Assembly (NCBI RefSeq): GCF_030866765.1 | Contig: NZ_CP133017.1 | Span: forward strand, 1,207,001 to 1,271,000 | DNA: 64,000 bases | Reading direction: 5' to 3' | DNA from: Paenibacillus silvisoli | Lineage (GTDB): Bacteria; Bacillota; Bacilli; Paenibacillales; Paenibacillaceae | Shown: one piece after another, positions 15,938 to 24,155 of the stretch | Numbering within the stretch: position 1 is the first letter of the stretch | Layout: each line of letters opens with the position of its first letter | Notes under the pieces: model-generated | Seen by the model: only the letters and a program-made list of their open reading frames with translations | What the model was told of the DNA's origin: nothing | The model's database searches: none | Position numbers and translations under genes: made by a program

Positions 15938-17182
15938 CTACCGGCTCGACCGCGAAGGCAGCGGCGCGTCATGCTCGACGCCGGTGCCTTCTCCAACGCG
16001 TCCGCCAGGGCGCTGCCCCGGCACCGAACCGCCGGCACCGCCACCGCCGCGGCGAAGCCGCGACAGCGGCGCATCGTCGCCCGTCAGCGCCGCGTCGGCG
16101 CCTTTGGCGCTGCCCACGACTTCGCCCTTGCGGCGGCCATGCAGCAGGTCGCCCGTCCAGCCTTTGTGCCAGAGCCACCAATAGATCAGGACGGTGACGA
16201 CGACAATGACCAGGCTGACGGTGATGAAGCCCCAGCGCTCGCCGGCCCACGGAATATTCTTGAAGTTCATGCCCCAGACGGCGCCGATGACGGTGGCCGG
16301 CATGAACAGGGCGGTAAAGATCGTCAGCGTCTTCATGATGTCGTTGCCGCGGAAGTTCGAAATCGCGTCGTCCATCATGAGCAGCGTGTCGATTTCCATC
16401 GCGTAATGGCTGAGTAGCCCCTGGATGCGGTCCAGCTTCAGCTCCATCCGCTTGAACTCTTCCTGCTCCTGCAGCGAGTCCATGAACGCTTCTTTGGCCG
16501 CGCCTTGAATTTCCTTGATCGGAATAAACAAGTGGCTCCAATGCAGCAGCTCATAGCGGCGCTCGAAAATGACGTTCATCAGCCCCGTGCGGTTCTGCTT
16601 GCGCATCTTCTGCTCCAGCTCGCCGAGCCGTTTCTCGAAACGGTCGAGCCCGGCATGGAACGTCTCCAGAATTGCGCCAAGCACGACGAAGAAGCCTTCC
16701 GGCGCGCTCTGGCAGCGCTGCAGCTTCTCGTACCAAGGATCGAGCTGCACCCGAACCGACAAACGCATATCCGACATATAGGTAACGAGCTTTCGGTCGG
16801 TCAGCCGAAAATGCAACGGAAGCACGTCGCTCTCATCATCCGACACTTGAAACAACAGTGTCCCATGAAGGAGGGAGGCGCCGCCCGGAAGCTCCGTAAC
16901 GATAATTTGGTTGTGCGCGCTGCTCTCGATCGTTTGCAGCCAGCCGGCCAGCTCGGGATGATCCTGGAGGACGGCATCCTTCGACTTGGCGGCCAAACCT
17001 GCCTCAGCCGCGGCCCCAGCAGCGCCGGCAGCCCGGGTACCGGCGTCTTCGCCAGCCGCCGCCGCCGAGGCGCCCGCAGAAGCTCTGCCGCTCCGGCTAA
17101 GACCAGACGTTGCCGCCGGCCGCTGATCGTGAAGCATGAGCCATTCCCACGCTTGCGGAAATTGCAGCATCCGATGCATCAT
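15938..17182 (-). CDS. corA: CorA-family magnesium/divalent cation transporter
   Basis: A 414-residue CorA channel protein. A cytoplasmic helical domain is followed by two C-terminal membrane helices and the signature GMN at residues 304-306 (AVWGMNFKNIPW). Two features are unusual. An A/G/S-rich insertion lies near residues 22-66 (SGASAAAAGEDAG-like). A 70-residue G/R-rich tail follows the second membrane helix, whereas CorA proteins usually end soon after it. The TAG stop (15938-15940) falls exactly where the tandem repeat array begins, so the present C-terminus may have been set by that junction. The ATG has AGGAGG ten bases upstream. Lies downstream of the sigB terminator on the same strand. 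Confidence 0.9.
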   Translation of the reverse strand: MMHRMLQFPQAWEWLMLHDQRPAATSGLSRSGRASAGASAAAAGEDAGTRAAGAAGAAAEAGLAAKSKDAVLQDHPELAGWLQTIESSAHNQIIVTELPGGASLLHGTLLFQVSDDESDVLPLHFRLTDRKLVTYMSDMRLSVRVQLDPWYEKLQRCQSAPEGFFVVLGAILETFHAGLDRFEKRLGELEQKMRKQNRTGLMNVIFERRYELLHWSHLFIPIKEIQGAAKEAFMDSLQEQEEFKRMELKLDRIQGLLSHYAMEIDTLLMMDDAISNFRGNDIMKTLTIFTALFMPATVIGAVWGMNFKNIPWAGERWGFITVSLVIVVVTVLIYWWLWHKGWTGDLLHGRRKGEVVGSAKGADAALTGDDAPLSRLRRGGGGAGGSVPGQRPGGRVGEGTGVEHDAPLPSRSSR

Positions 17183-17298
17183 GGTTTAATAGCCTCCTGC
17201 TTGTCCGTACATACGTATAACATGTTACCATCATAACGCGAAGTAACCGTACAGCACAACTACGGCGCCGACAATTTTATCCAATCCCGGTTTGGACC

Positions 17299-17347
17299 AA
17301 AAAAAGCACGCCGCGGCCATCATAAAAGGCCAGCAAGCGTGCTTTTA
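17299..17347 (-). terminator. Terminator of the rsbV-rsbW-sigB operon
   Basis: On the minus strand AAAGCACGC and TGGCC pair with GGCC and GCGTGCTTT across a short loop, followed by a run of Ts. It starts at the sigB stop codon. Confidence 0.85.
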
Positions 17348-18121
17348 TTCATCCTGCTCGTTATGTTCCTGAAGCAGCTGCTTCAGCTTGTCGATCGCAC
17401 GGCGCTGAATGCGCGAGATGCTCATCTGCGAGATGCCCAGCAGCTCGGCAATTTGCCGCTGCGGGAGGCCATCCTGATACGCAAGCAGCAGAACCCGCTG
17501 TTCCTCGGGCTTCAACCTGGATAGCGCGGCCTGCAAATCGAGCCGCCTGTCGATATTGTCGAAATCGTCGGCTTCGGAGCCCAGCAAGTCGCCGAGCGAA
17601 GACGTGCTGTCTTCCTCCGAGATCGGCGTATCCAGCGAGACGTAATGATACAGCTCGCGGCCTGCCAATATTTCCGTCGTTTCCTCGACGGAGAGACCCA
17701 TGGCAAGAGCGATTTCCTCCACGCGAGGCGAGCGTTCCAGCTTCACGGTCAGATCGTCGATCGCTTGCTGCACCGCGATCCCTTTTTCTTTAATCCGGCG
17801 CGGCACCTGGACATACCACGACTTGTCGCGCAAATAATTTTTCATATGGCCGATGATGCTCTTCATGGCATAGGGCTCGAACTGCACGCCAAGAGAGCTG
17901 TCGAACTGGCCGAATAGGCGGAGCAGGGCGATTTGGCCGACCTGCATGAGATCCTCGTATAGATCAGGGCGATTACGCGAAATTTTACCGGCAGCCATTC
18001 GAACCATAGGCTCATAATGCGCGATGAGCAGCTCCGCGATCTCATTGGACGGATCGCTCTGATAAGCCAAAATGAGTTCTATGCTCGAGGCCTTGGGCTG
18101 CTTAACCGGCTGCGCGCTCAT
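17345..18121 (-). CDS. sigB: RNA polymerase sigma factor, SigB/SigF/SigG subfamily
   Basis: A 258-residue sigma-70 type 3 factor with region 2 (YEDLMQVGQIALLRLFGQF), region 3 and region 4 (LPQRQIAELLGISQMSIS helix-turn-helix). Its ATG overlaps the rsbW stop (TAATG), giving translational coupling. Gene order rsbV-rsbW-sigB and the sigma-B promoter in front identify it as the general stress sigma factor rather than SigF, although SpoIIAA-SpoIIAB-SigF share this order. The sigma-B consensus promoter in front of the operon is the deciding argument. Released when RsbV binds RsbW. Confidence 0.85.
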   Translation of the reverse strand: MSAQPVKQPKASSIELILAYQSDPSNEIAELLIAHYEPMVRMAAGKISRNRPDLYEDLMQVGQIALLRLFGQFDSSLGVQFEPYAMKSIIGHMKNYLRDKSWYVQVPRRIKEKGIAVQQAIDDLTVKLERSPRVEEIALAMGLSVEETTEILAGRELYHYVSLDTPISEEDSTSSLGDLLGSEADDFDNIDRRLDLQAALSRLKPEEQRVLLLAYQDGLPQRQIAELLGISQMSISRIQRRAIDKLKQLLQEHNEQDE

Positions 18122-18597
18122 TACAATTCACCGCTCTTTACAAGGCGCTTGGTAAGGACCACTTCCGTTCCCATCTCGCTGTTCACTTCCACGTCATCCA
18201 TCAGCGCCTGCATTAAGAATAAGCCGAGTCCGCCCGCCTGCAGATCGTCGATCGAGCCGCCGTCCACGGGCTTCGCGCGCGAAGCCGCCGCTGCCGCATC
18301 GAAGCTACGCCCGTCATCCTTCACGATAATCGAGAGGGCATCGTTCTTCTTCACGAAACGCACCTCGATTCGCGGCGCAGGCTGCGGAGCCTGCGCGGCC
18401 ACGCCGGCGTCCAAATCGCCATAAGCGTAGAGCACCGCGTTGTTGCACGCTTCCGAGACCGCGACCTTCATGTCTTCGATTTCCTCGAAGGAGAAGCCGA
18501 TTTTGACGGCCAAGCCGTAGAGCGTCAATCGCACCAAATCAATATATTCCGCTGAAGCTGGCACCTGCAGGGTGATTACTTCTTCGTTTAGGTTCAT
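18121..18597 (-). CDS. rsbW: Anti-sigma factor and serine kinase RsbW
   Basis: A 158-residue GHKL-fold serine kinase that holds the sigma factor inactive and phosphorylates RsbV. The ATP-binding boxes are visible: N box EDMKVAVSEACNNAVLYAYG (about residues 41-60), G1 box VKDDGRSF and G2 box GGLGLFLMQALMDDVE. There is an alanine-rich stretch (AAAAASRAKP) in the ATP-lid region. Its final base overlaps the sigB ATG. Expected partners are RsbV, encoded just upstream, and the SigB factor downstream. SpoIIAB is the only close alternative. Confidence 0.88.
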   Translation of the reverse strand: MNLNEEVITLQVPASAEYIDLVRLTLYGLAVKIGFSFEEIEDMKVAVSEACNNAVLYAYGDLDAGVAAQAPQPAPRIEVRFVKKNDALSIIVKDDGRSFDAAAAASRAKPVDGGSIDDLQAGGLGLFLMQALMDDVEVNSEMGTEVVLTKRLVKSGEL

Positions 18598-18628
18598 CGT
18601 TGTTTCGTCCCTTTCTGCTGCTCGCGAT

Positions 18629-18952
18629 TTAGGCTTGTTTGAGTAAAAATGGAGTGATGCCCGTCATATCAAACAGCTTGCGGATATGGGTGGGGACAGC
18701 CTCCACGGAAAACGGCGCCTGTTTGGCGTGCCTGGCCTTCAGGACGGACACGAGAATGCCGATTCCGGTGCTGTCCACATAACGAAGCTCGCGCAAGTTA
18801 AGGATCAGTTCCCGGTCATCCAGCTCGATCAGCGGGGTCATGACCGCACGCATATGAACGGCGGACTCGAGATCAAGCTCTCCCCCAACGTACACGATGC
18901 ATTTGCCTTCCTGATTCTCCGTGCGTAAAAAGAGTTTATCGGTCTGTTTCAT
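18629..18952 (-). CDS. rsbV: Anti-anti-sigma factor RsbV (STAS domain)
   Basis: A 107-residue single STAS domain. The regulatory serine is S61 in RYVDSTGIGILVS, the site phosphorylated by RsbW; the unphosphorylated form sequesters RsbW and frees the sigma factor. Length and strand/helix pattern match RsbV/SpoIIAA. ACAGGAGC precedes the ATG. First gene of the operon, directly behind a sigma-B consensus promoter. The REC-PP2C protein encoded at 12980-14170 is the likely phosphatase that reactivates it. Confidence 0.9.
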   Translation of the reverse strand: MKQTDKLFLRTENQEGKCIVYVGGELDLESAVHMRAVMTPLIELDDRELILNLRELRYVDSTGIGILVSVLKARHAKQAPFSVEAVPTHIRKLFDMTGITPFLLKQA

Positions 18953-19051
18953 AGCTCGACGCTCCTGTATCCAAAGTGACTTCTGATGGGATGAAACGCG
19001 TTATGCCGACAGAAGGCCGGCGTAACCGATTCATCTCGTATTACGTGTTGT

Positions 19052-19077
19052 ATACCCTATCGGCGGGATTTTGAAAC
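19052..19077 (-). promoter_or_regulatory. Sigma-B type promoter of rsbV-rsbW-sigB
   Basis: Minus strand GTTTCA, 14-base spacer, GGGTAT. This matches the sigma-B consensus (GTTTaa, N12-14, GGGTAT) and implies autoregulation of the operon. It lies about 100 bases before the rsbV start and just after the stop of the upstream regulator gene. Confidence 0.88.
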
Positions 19078-19085
19078 ATAATGGA

Positions 19086-20192
19086 TCAAGCCCGCTCGGA
19101 TGGCGCAGCGGTCGTGCCGCCGATGACGAGCCGCGGAGGCAGAACGATCTTCTTGCGTTCCTGGTCCGGATTGCCGACAAGCGACAGCATCAGCTTGCCC
19201 GCCTGCGCGCCGATTTCTTCTTCCTGCTGCAAAATGCAGGTCGGCCGCAGCGCCCACTTGCTAGAATATTCGTAGTCGTCGAAGAAGATGACGGACAGCC
19301 GGTCCGGAATGGAGAGACGCAGCCGTTCGGCAACGGCGAACACCTTCAGACCAAGGGACGAGTTAAGCGCGAAAACAGCGGTGACGTCCGGATTTTCCCG
19401 CAAATACCGTTCGATATGTTCAGGCTCCGTGCGGGTAAACACCAGGCGCGGATCGCCGAAGATGCCATGGTCGGCAAGCGCGCAGCGATAGCCTTCCAAC
19501 CGGTCCTCCATGCTGGTCGTGCCGGCATAAGGAGCCGTAAGAAAGGCAATCCTCGAATGTCCAGCCTCGATCAGATGCGTCGTGGCATCATAAGCGCCGC
19601 TGAAATGATCCGTGCAGACGCAGTTGGTCTCCAGTCCTTTCAAATAGCGGTCAATGACGACGATCGGATAGCCGCGCAGCGTCAGCCGCAAAATATCCTC
19701 GTTGTAGCTTTCGCCTTCGACAGGGTAGACGATCACGCCGGATACGCCGAACTCGTCGCCCTCGGCGAGCAGCTTGCATTCCGTCTCGACCGATTCATGC
19801 GTGAGCGATACCATGACGCGGTAGCCTTTGCTCGCGGCGGCCCGTTCCACGCCCCGCAGAAGATTTACCATGTAGGCGGTCTTCAGGCTCGGAATGAGCA
19901 GGGAGATGAGCTTCAGCTTCCGTTTCTCCGGCGTTTGGTAGCGGATCGGTTCGCCACCCTGCGCCTGCTCGGCGATGTAGGAGCCTTTGCCCTGAATGCG
20001 GTACACGGTGCCTTCCTTCACAAGCGTGGACAGCGCGCCTTTTACCGTAATGCGGCTGACGCCGAAATGCTCGGCCAGCTCGTTCTCCGAAGGCAGACGG
20101 GCTCCGGGGAGCAGCTCGCCGCGGGCGATTTGGTCGGTAATATAGGTGCGGATTTGGTTATATAACGGGACCCGTTTCGTTGGAATCGTCAT
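19086..20192 (-). CDS. GntR/LacI hybrid (AraR-like) transcriptional regulator
   Basis: A 368-residue regulator joining a GntR winged helix (residues about 8-75: LPGARLPSENELAEHFGVSR, TVYRIQGKGSYIAE) to a LacI/periplasmic-binding type sugar domain (about 95-365: LISLLIPSLKTAYMVNLLRG, VSVIFFDDYEYSS-like end). This architecture is that of AraR, which represses arabinose genes until sugar binds. It is divergent from the GH127-like glycan operon and two matching operator-like sequences lie between them, so it most likely represses that operon. AraR itself is not claimed, because the ligand is unknown. Confidence 0.85.
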   Translation of the reverse strand: MTIPTKRVPLYNQIRTYITDQIARGELLPGARLPSENELAEHFGVSRITVKGALSTLVKEGTVYRIQGKGSYIAEQAQGGEPIRYQTPEKRKLKLISLLIPSLKTAYMVNLLRGVERAAASKGYRVMVSLTHESVETECKLLAEGDEFGVSGVIVYPVEGESYNEDILRLTLRGYPIVVIDRYLKGLETNCVCTDHFSGAYDATTHLIEAGHSRIAFLTAPYAGTTSMEDRLEGYRCALADHGIFGDPRLVFTRTEPEHIERYLRENPDVTAVFALNSSLGLKVFAVAERLRLSIPDRLSVIFFDDYEYSSKWALRPTCILQQEEEIGAQAGKLMLSLVGNPDQERKKIVLPPRLVIGGTTAAPSERA

Positions 20193-20215
20193 CGTTTCTC
20201 ACACTCTCCTCCAGT

Positions 20216-20341
20216 TATAATGAATATACAACTTTCTTTTTCGGTTTCCAATATTTTTCTTTACAGAGCCCGTAAATGAAGAGTATGATGCAGATAAACA
20301 ACCTCAATGCCCTCGATTATAAGTTGTATATTTGTTATATA
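20216..20341. promoter_or_regulatory. Inverted operator pair of the GntR/LacI-type regulator
   Basis: AATATACAACTT at 20223-20234 and its exact reverse complement AAGTTGTATATT at 20321-20332 sit about 100 bases apart; outside these cores the flanks also stay similar (TATA(A/T)..). The rest of the 328-base gap (20193-20520) holds an AT-rich promoter-like stretch around 20330-20350 and a cre-like site, but no gene. Confidence 0.55.
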
Positions 20342-20431
20342 AATAATTACACACCTCCATGATAACCCGCAACATACCCTTACGATGAACGCCCGGCTTC
20401 ACTCCCACCTACGATCTGCTCACACGACAAA

Positions 20432-20446
20432 ATGTAAGCGCTCTAT
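20432..20446 (+). promoter_or_regulatory. Weak CcpA cre-like site
   Basis: ATGTAAGCGCTCTAT matches the cre consensus WTGNAANCGNWNNCW except for one position. It lies 75 bases upstream of the first GH127-like gene, so catabolite control is plausible. Confidence 0.4.
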
Positions 20447-20520
20447 TTATCCGGTCTCCACAAATGGTTTCGATGCTCATTGATTCATAGAATCCAGGCA
20501 GCCAAACAGGGGGAGTTACG

Positions 20521-22122
20521 ATGGTAAACGCAGCTCACATGACTAGCAGACCGCAAACCTATTATTTGCAGGAAGCGATTGAACGCGGCTTCAGCGCGAT
20601 TGCGAACCGGCTCGATCCGGAGCAAAATATGCGGCCGTATTTTCTGCTCCGATTACAACCGGAGCCGAAGCTGGAGCACCATATTTGGGATTTGGGCGAT
20701 ATGTGTTCGCGCTTTACGGACGCCTACTTGCTCGGCAGACCGATTACGGGATCGGCCGATTACACGGAAGAAGAGCAAGCGCTGCGGTCCATGCTGGACA
20801 CATGCGACCCGTTTCTGAATCCGTTCATGGCGGGACGGATGCTGATCGCGTACGTCGATTTGTATTTGGATTCGCCTTCGGCCGAACGGCAAGCATCGAT
20901 CGAGAAGCTCGCCGCCGCCATCCGGGAAAATCTGCAGCACGAAGACGACTACAGCTACTGGTTCCGTCAACCGGAGGGCTGGAACACGATGGACAATGCC
21001 GTTTTCGGCGATTTCAACCCGTATCCGACCTTCCCGCTCGGAGGCATCATGCTGGCGCTGGCTCGTTTTACGGAAACCGTGGACGCGCCGGACTGCGAGG
21101 ATCTGCTCGACCGGATGGCGCGCTTCGTCCTTCACGTCAGCGGAACGTTCACGGAAGAAGGACATTATCAGGGGCATACGCACTCCGGCGGCATTCTGAC
21201 CGCGGCCGTTGCGATTATGCGCCGAGCGCTGCAAACCAAGGATGAACGGCAGATTCAGCAAATGAAAACCGTCTTCGACTGGACGATGCGCTATTCCAGC
21301 TCCTGGGGCTGGATTCCGGACGGCGTCGGACCGGATAACGCCTCCTGCGAGTCCTGTTCCATCACGGACGCCATTCATCTCGGCCTTCTAATCGCACGGA
21401 ATATCGATGCGAGCTATTATGCGGTACTCGAACGGTTTGCCCGCAATCAGCTGCTGGAAAACCAATTCGTACTTACGGACCCGATGCTGCCGAACGTCGA
21501 TGAGGCGCTGAAGCCGAAATTCGCGCGCGCGCTCTACGGAAGCTGGGCGTCCTGGTCAAAGCCCGGTTCTCTCGACAACTGCAACGAGAGCGTCGAAGGC
21601 TGCTGTCTAGGAGCGGGCGTCCGAGCTTGCTATCTCGTATGGGACGATATCGTCACGCAAAAGGACGGCGTCGTTTCCGTCAACATGGCGCTCAGCCGCA
21701 ACAGCGACTGGGTCGAGGTCATCAGCTACCAGCCGTATGAAGGGAAGCTGGAGCTTATCGTCCATGACGCGCCAACGTTACGCGTTAGAGTTCCGGACTG
21801 GATCGATTTTGAAGACGTAACCGTATCCGTGGACGATGCCGTTCAGAAGCCGGCGCTTTCGGCTGATGGCTACATCCGCCTCGAAGGGCTGCAGCCTGGA
21901 CAGCTCGTCCAGCTGATCTATCCGCTGACGACCGTCGAGAAGTCCGAACGCGTATCCGGCCAGGACTACAACGTCCGCTGGCGCGGCGACACCGTCGTCT
22001 CCGTCATGCCTTTCGGTCAAATTTATCCGCTGTTCAAGCGCGAATGGATGAACCAGCCGTCCACGCCGATGGTGCAGGGCATTCCCTATGCCGATCAGCG
22101 CGGAGGCCGGGTCCATTGGTAA
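20521..22122 (+). CDS. GH127-like (alpha/alpha)6-barrel glycoside hydrolase candidate, copy 1
   Basis: A 533-residue cytoplasmic protein (no signal peptide) that I place with the GH127/DUF1680 clan by pattern. E277 and C279 occur in CESCSITDAIH, and C361/C362 in EGCCLGAGVRACYLVWDD. A C-terminal beta part has LRVRVPDWIDF, like the PGW strand of GH127. In GH127 beta-L-arabinofuranosidase an ExC motif and a later CC pair bind zinc, and one Cys is the nucleophile; both are conserved here at similar spacing. It is distantly related to the protein at 26033-27685 in the same operon. Role: intracellular breakdown of sugars imported by the neighbouring transporter. Family placement needs a profile search. 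Confidence 0.55.
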   Translation: MVNAAHMTSRPQTYYLQEAIERGFSAIANRLDPEQNMRPYFLLRLQPEPKLEHHIWDLGDMCSRFTDAYLLGRPITGSADYTEEEQALRSMLDTCDPFLNPFMAGRMLIAYVDLYLDSPSAERQASIEKLAAAIRENLQHEDDYSYWFRQPEGWNTMDNAVFGDFNPYPTFPLGGIMLALARFTETVDAPDCEDLLDRMARFVLHVSGTFTEEGHYQGHTHSGGILTAAVAIMRRALQTKDERQIQQMKTVFDWTMRYSSSWGWIPDGVGPDNASCESCSITDAIHLGLLIARNIDASYYAVLERFARNQLLENQFVLTDPMLPNVDEALKPKFARALYGSWASWSKPGSLDNCNESVEGCCLGAGVRACYLVWDDIVTQKDGVVSVNMALSRNSDWVEVISYQPYEGKLELIVHDAPTLRVRVPDWIDFEDVTVSVDDAVQKPALSADGYIRLEGLQPGQLVQLIYPLTTVEKSERVSGQDYNVRWRGDTVVSVMPFGQIYPLFKREWMNQPSTPMVQGIPYADQRGGRVHW

Positions 22123-22316
22123 GGGGATGAGGATGAACGGGAGCTCCCTATTGGTTTCGATGCCGAAGGGGTGCGCCCGGTTCGCTTGTACCACATATAC
22201 GATTTCCGGGGTCAACCTGACACAAGGGGGAGTGGAGTTCGGTCAATTGGCCGACGGCACGGCGCGGATTTCAGCCTGATGTTTGCGGATGAACAAGGCA
22301 CGAACACTCATTTCTA
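22123..22316 (+). other. Open frame continuing past the stop codon of copy 1
   Basis: After the TAA at 22120-22122 the same frame stays open for 64 codons to a TAG (22314-22316), with protein-like composition (ELPIGFDAEGVRPVRLYH, then IYDFRGQPDTRG). It has no own start with a good ribosome site. It could be a former C-terminal extension cut by a nonsense change, or a chance open frame in GC-rich DNA. The paralogue in this operon has no such extension, which favours chance. Confidence 0.25.
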
Positions 22317-22329
22317 GGGGGAATAACGT

Positions 22330-24084
22330 GTGAAAATCCAGCGTAAAGTAGGCATTCTGTTAAGTGTGGCAACCCTTTCGCTCGGCGTCGCAGGCTGCAG
22401 CGGAGGCGACAACGGTAACAACGCCGCCAACGACGCAGCGGCGACCGACAACGCGGCAACGACGAACAACGCAGCGACGACCGACAACGCGGCAACAACG
22501 AACGATTCCTCGAACAACGCCGCGACGAACGCGCCAGCGGAAGAGGAAACAGGCACGGTGCCCGATCTGAAAATAACGGCGTTCAACTGGGGCTGGGACA
22601 ACGCCGATCCCGCGAAGGATATCGTGCTTCCCGAGCTGACGAAACGGCTTGGTCTCAACAGTCTGACCTACGACGTGATCAAAACAGGCAGCTACGACGA
22701 TGTCGTGCAGAAGCTGCAGCTGTGGGCATCCACTGGCGGCTCCGACTGGCCGGATTTCGTCGCAACCGGCGCGGACGGCAAGACGAAGCTGATTCTGAAC
22801 AACATGGGCGAAAGCGGCAAGCTCGAAGACCTCACGCCATGGCTGGAGAAATATCCGAACGTGAAGCATGCGGTGGAGAAGCTGCTCCCGTTCTCGACCA
22901 ACCCGCATGACGGCAAGCTGTACAGCATCCCTCAAAACTTCTCGAACATGCAGGCATACGCGATCGACCAGCCGACGATCTGGATCCGCAAAGACTGGCT
23001 CGAGAAGGTCAACCTCGGCTATCCGAAGACGGTCGACGAGTTCTACAACGCGCTGAAAGCGTTCAAGGAGCAAATCAAGGACGTCAACGGCCAACCGGTC
23101 ATTCCGTACTCCGCATTCAGCGAAAACTTCCGCAACATGATCAATCTGTTCTTCCCTGCCGGCCAAAACGGCGGCACCGGCGTATGGTACACCGACGCCG
23201 ACGGCAAAGCGGCGCGCTCCGACGTGACGCAGCCGGAAAATCTGATCCGCGCGCTTACCTTCTACAACAAGCTGTACAACGAAGGCTTGATCGAGAAGGA
23301 AAGCTTCTCGCTGAAGCAGGGCCAAGTCGACGAAAGAGGCAACCAAGGCCGCATCGGCGCGCTGCACGGCGCTTACTGGGAAATGGCGAACCCGTACACG
23401 GACAACATGAAGAAGACCGATCCGAAAGCGGCATTCGTCGGCATTCAGCTGTACGATCCGGCGGTCGCGCAAGGACCTAGCCTGCCGCAGTTCCGTTTGG
23501 AGGCGTGGAGCTTATGGGCGGTGAAAGCGGGCTTGCCGAAGGAAAAGGTCAACACCTTCTTCAAGACGCTCGATTACGTGCTTTCCGAGGAAGGCACGAT
23601 CCTCACGAAATACGGCATCGAAGGCCAGCAATGGGAGCGCAACGCCGACGGCAAAATCGTCGACACGAAAGCGTTCTTCGACGAAACGCAGGGCGACTGG
23701 AACAAGCGCGCTCATCTGGGTATCGACGTGTACTCGTTCATTCCTAACTACGAAGCGCTCATCAAGAACCAAGCGCCGTCCGGCTACGAAATGCGCGAGG
23801 ACATGATCGAAACGTGGAAGAACCTCGGCTCCAAATTTCCGACCGAATTCATTACCGATCCGCAGCGTTACGTAGATCCGGGCGATGTCGAGAACAAAGC
23901 GACCGTCGGACAAAGCGAGCGCTACAAGCAGCTGGTCGCGAAAGCCGTTACGGCGAAAAATCCGGACGATATCAAGAAGCTGGTTGAAGACTGGGGCAAG
24001 AGCGTAAGAGCGCTCGGCTACGACAAAGTCGTGGAGGAAAGAACCGAAGCGGCCAAGTCGATCAACCTGGACAGCTTGAAATAA
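22330..24084 (+). CDS. Sugar ABC transporter substrate-binding lipoprotein (LplA-like, CUT1)
   Basis: A 584-residue extracellular binding protein. The lipobox GVAGC places the lipid anchor at C23. It is followed by a low-complexity D/N/A/T linker (residues about 28-70) made of short repeats such as TDNAATTN, then a large oligosaccharide-binding fold similar to LplA. The GTG start has TAGGGGGAATAAC upstream. It is followed by two permeases and no ATPase, so the shared ATPase (MsmX type) encoded elsewhere would drive it. The GH127-like neighbours suggest an arabinofuranosyl- or related oligosaccharide as cargo. Confidence 0.88.
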   Translation: MKIQRKVGILLSVATLSLGVAGCSGGDNGNNAANDAAATDNAATTNNAATTDNAATTNDSSNNAATNAPAEEETGTVPDLKITAFNWGWDNADPAKDIVLPELTKRLGLNSLTYDVIKTGSYDDVVQKLQLWASTGGSDWPDFVATGADGKTKLILNNMGESGKLEDLTPWLEKYPNVKHAVEKLLPFSTNPHDGKLYSIPQNFSNMQAYAIDQPTIWIRKDWLEKVNLGYPKTVDEFYNALKAFKEQIKDVNGQPVIPYSAFSENFRNMINLFFPAGQNGGTGVWYTDADGKAARSDVTQPENLIRALTFYNKLYNEGLIEKESFSLKQGQVDERGNQGRIGALHGAYWEMANPYTDNMKKTDPKAAFVGIQLYDPAVAQGPSLPQFRLEAWSLWAVKAGLPKEKVNTFFKTLDYVLSEEGTILTKYGIEGQQWERNADGKIVDTKAFFDETQGDWNKRAHLGIDVYSFIPNYEALIKNQAPSGYEMREDMIETWKNLGSKFPTEFITDPQRYVDPGDVENKATVGQSERYKQLVAKAVTAKNPDDIKKLVEDWGKSVRALGYDKVVEERTEAAKSINLDSLK

Positions 24085-24155
24085 GCGAGCTCGCACACGA
24101 GGGGAGCGCTCCCGCGCTCTCCTCCACATTTATGAGAAAGGGAGGGTCACTCGCG

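Noticed and set aside
22360-23472. 370-codon antisense open frame within the binding-protein gene
   Set aside because: Shadow frame with R/V/H-rich composition; the opposite frame is a clear lipoprotein.
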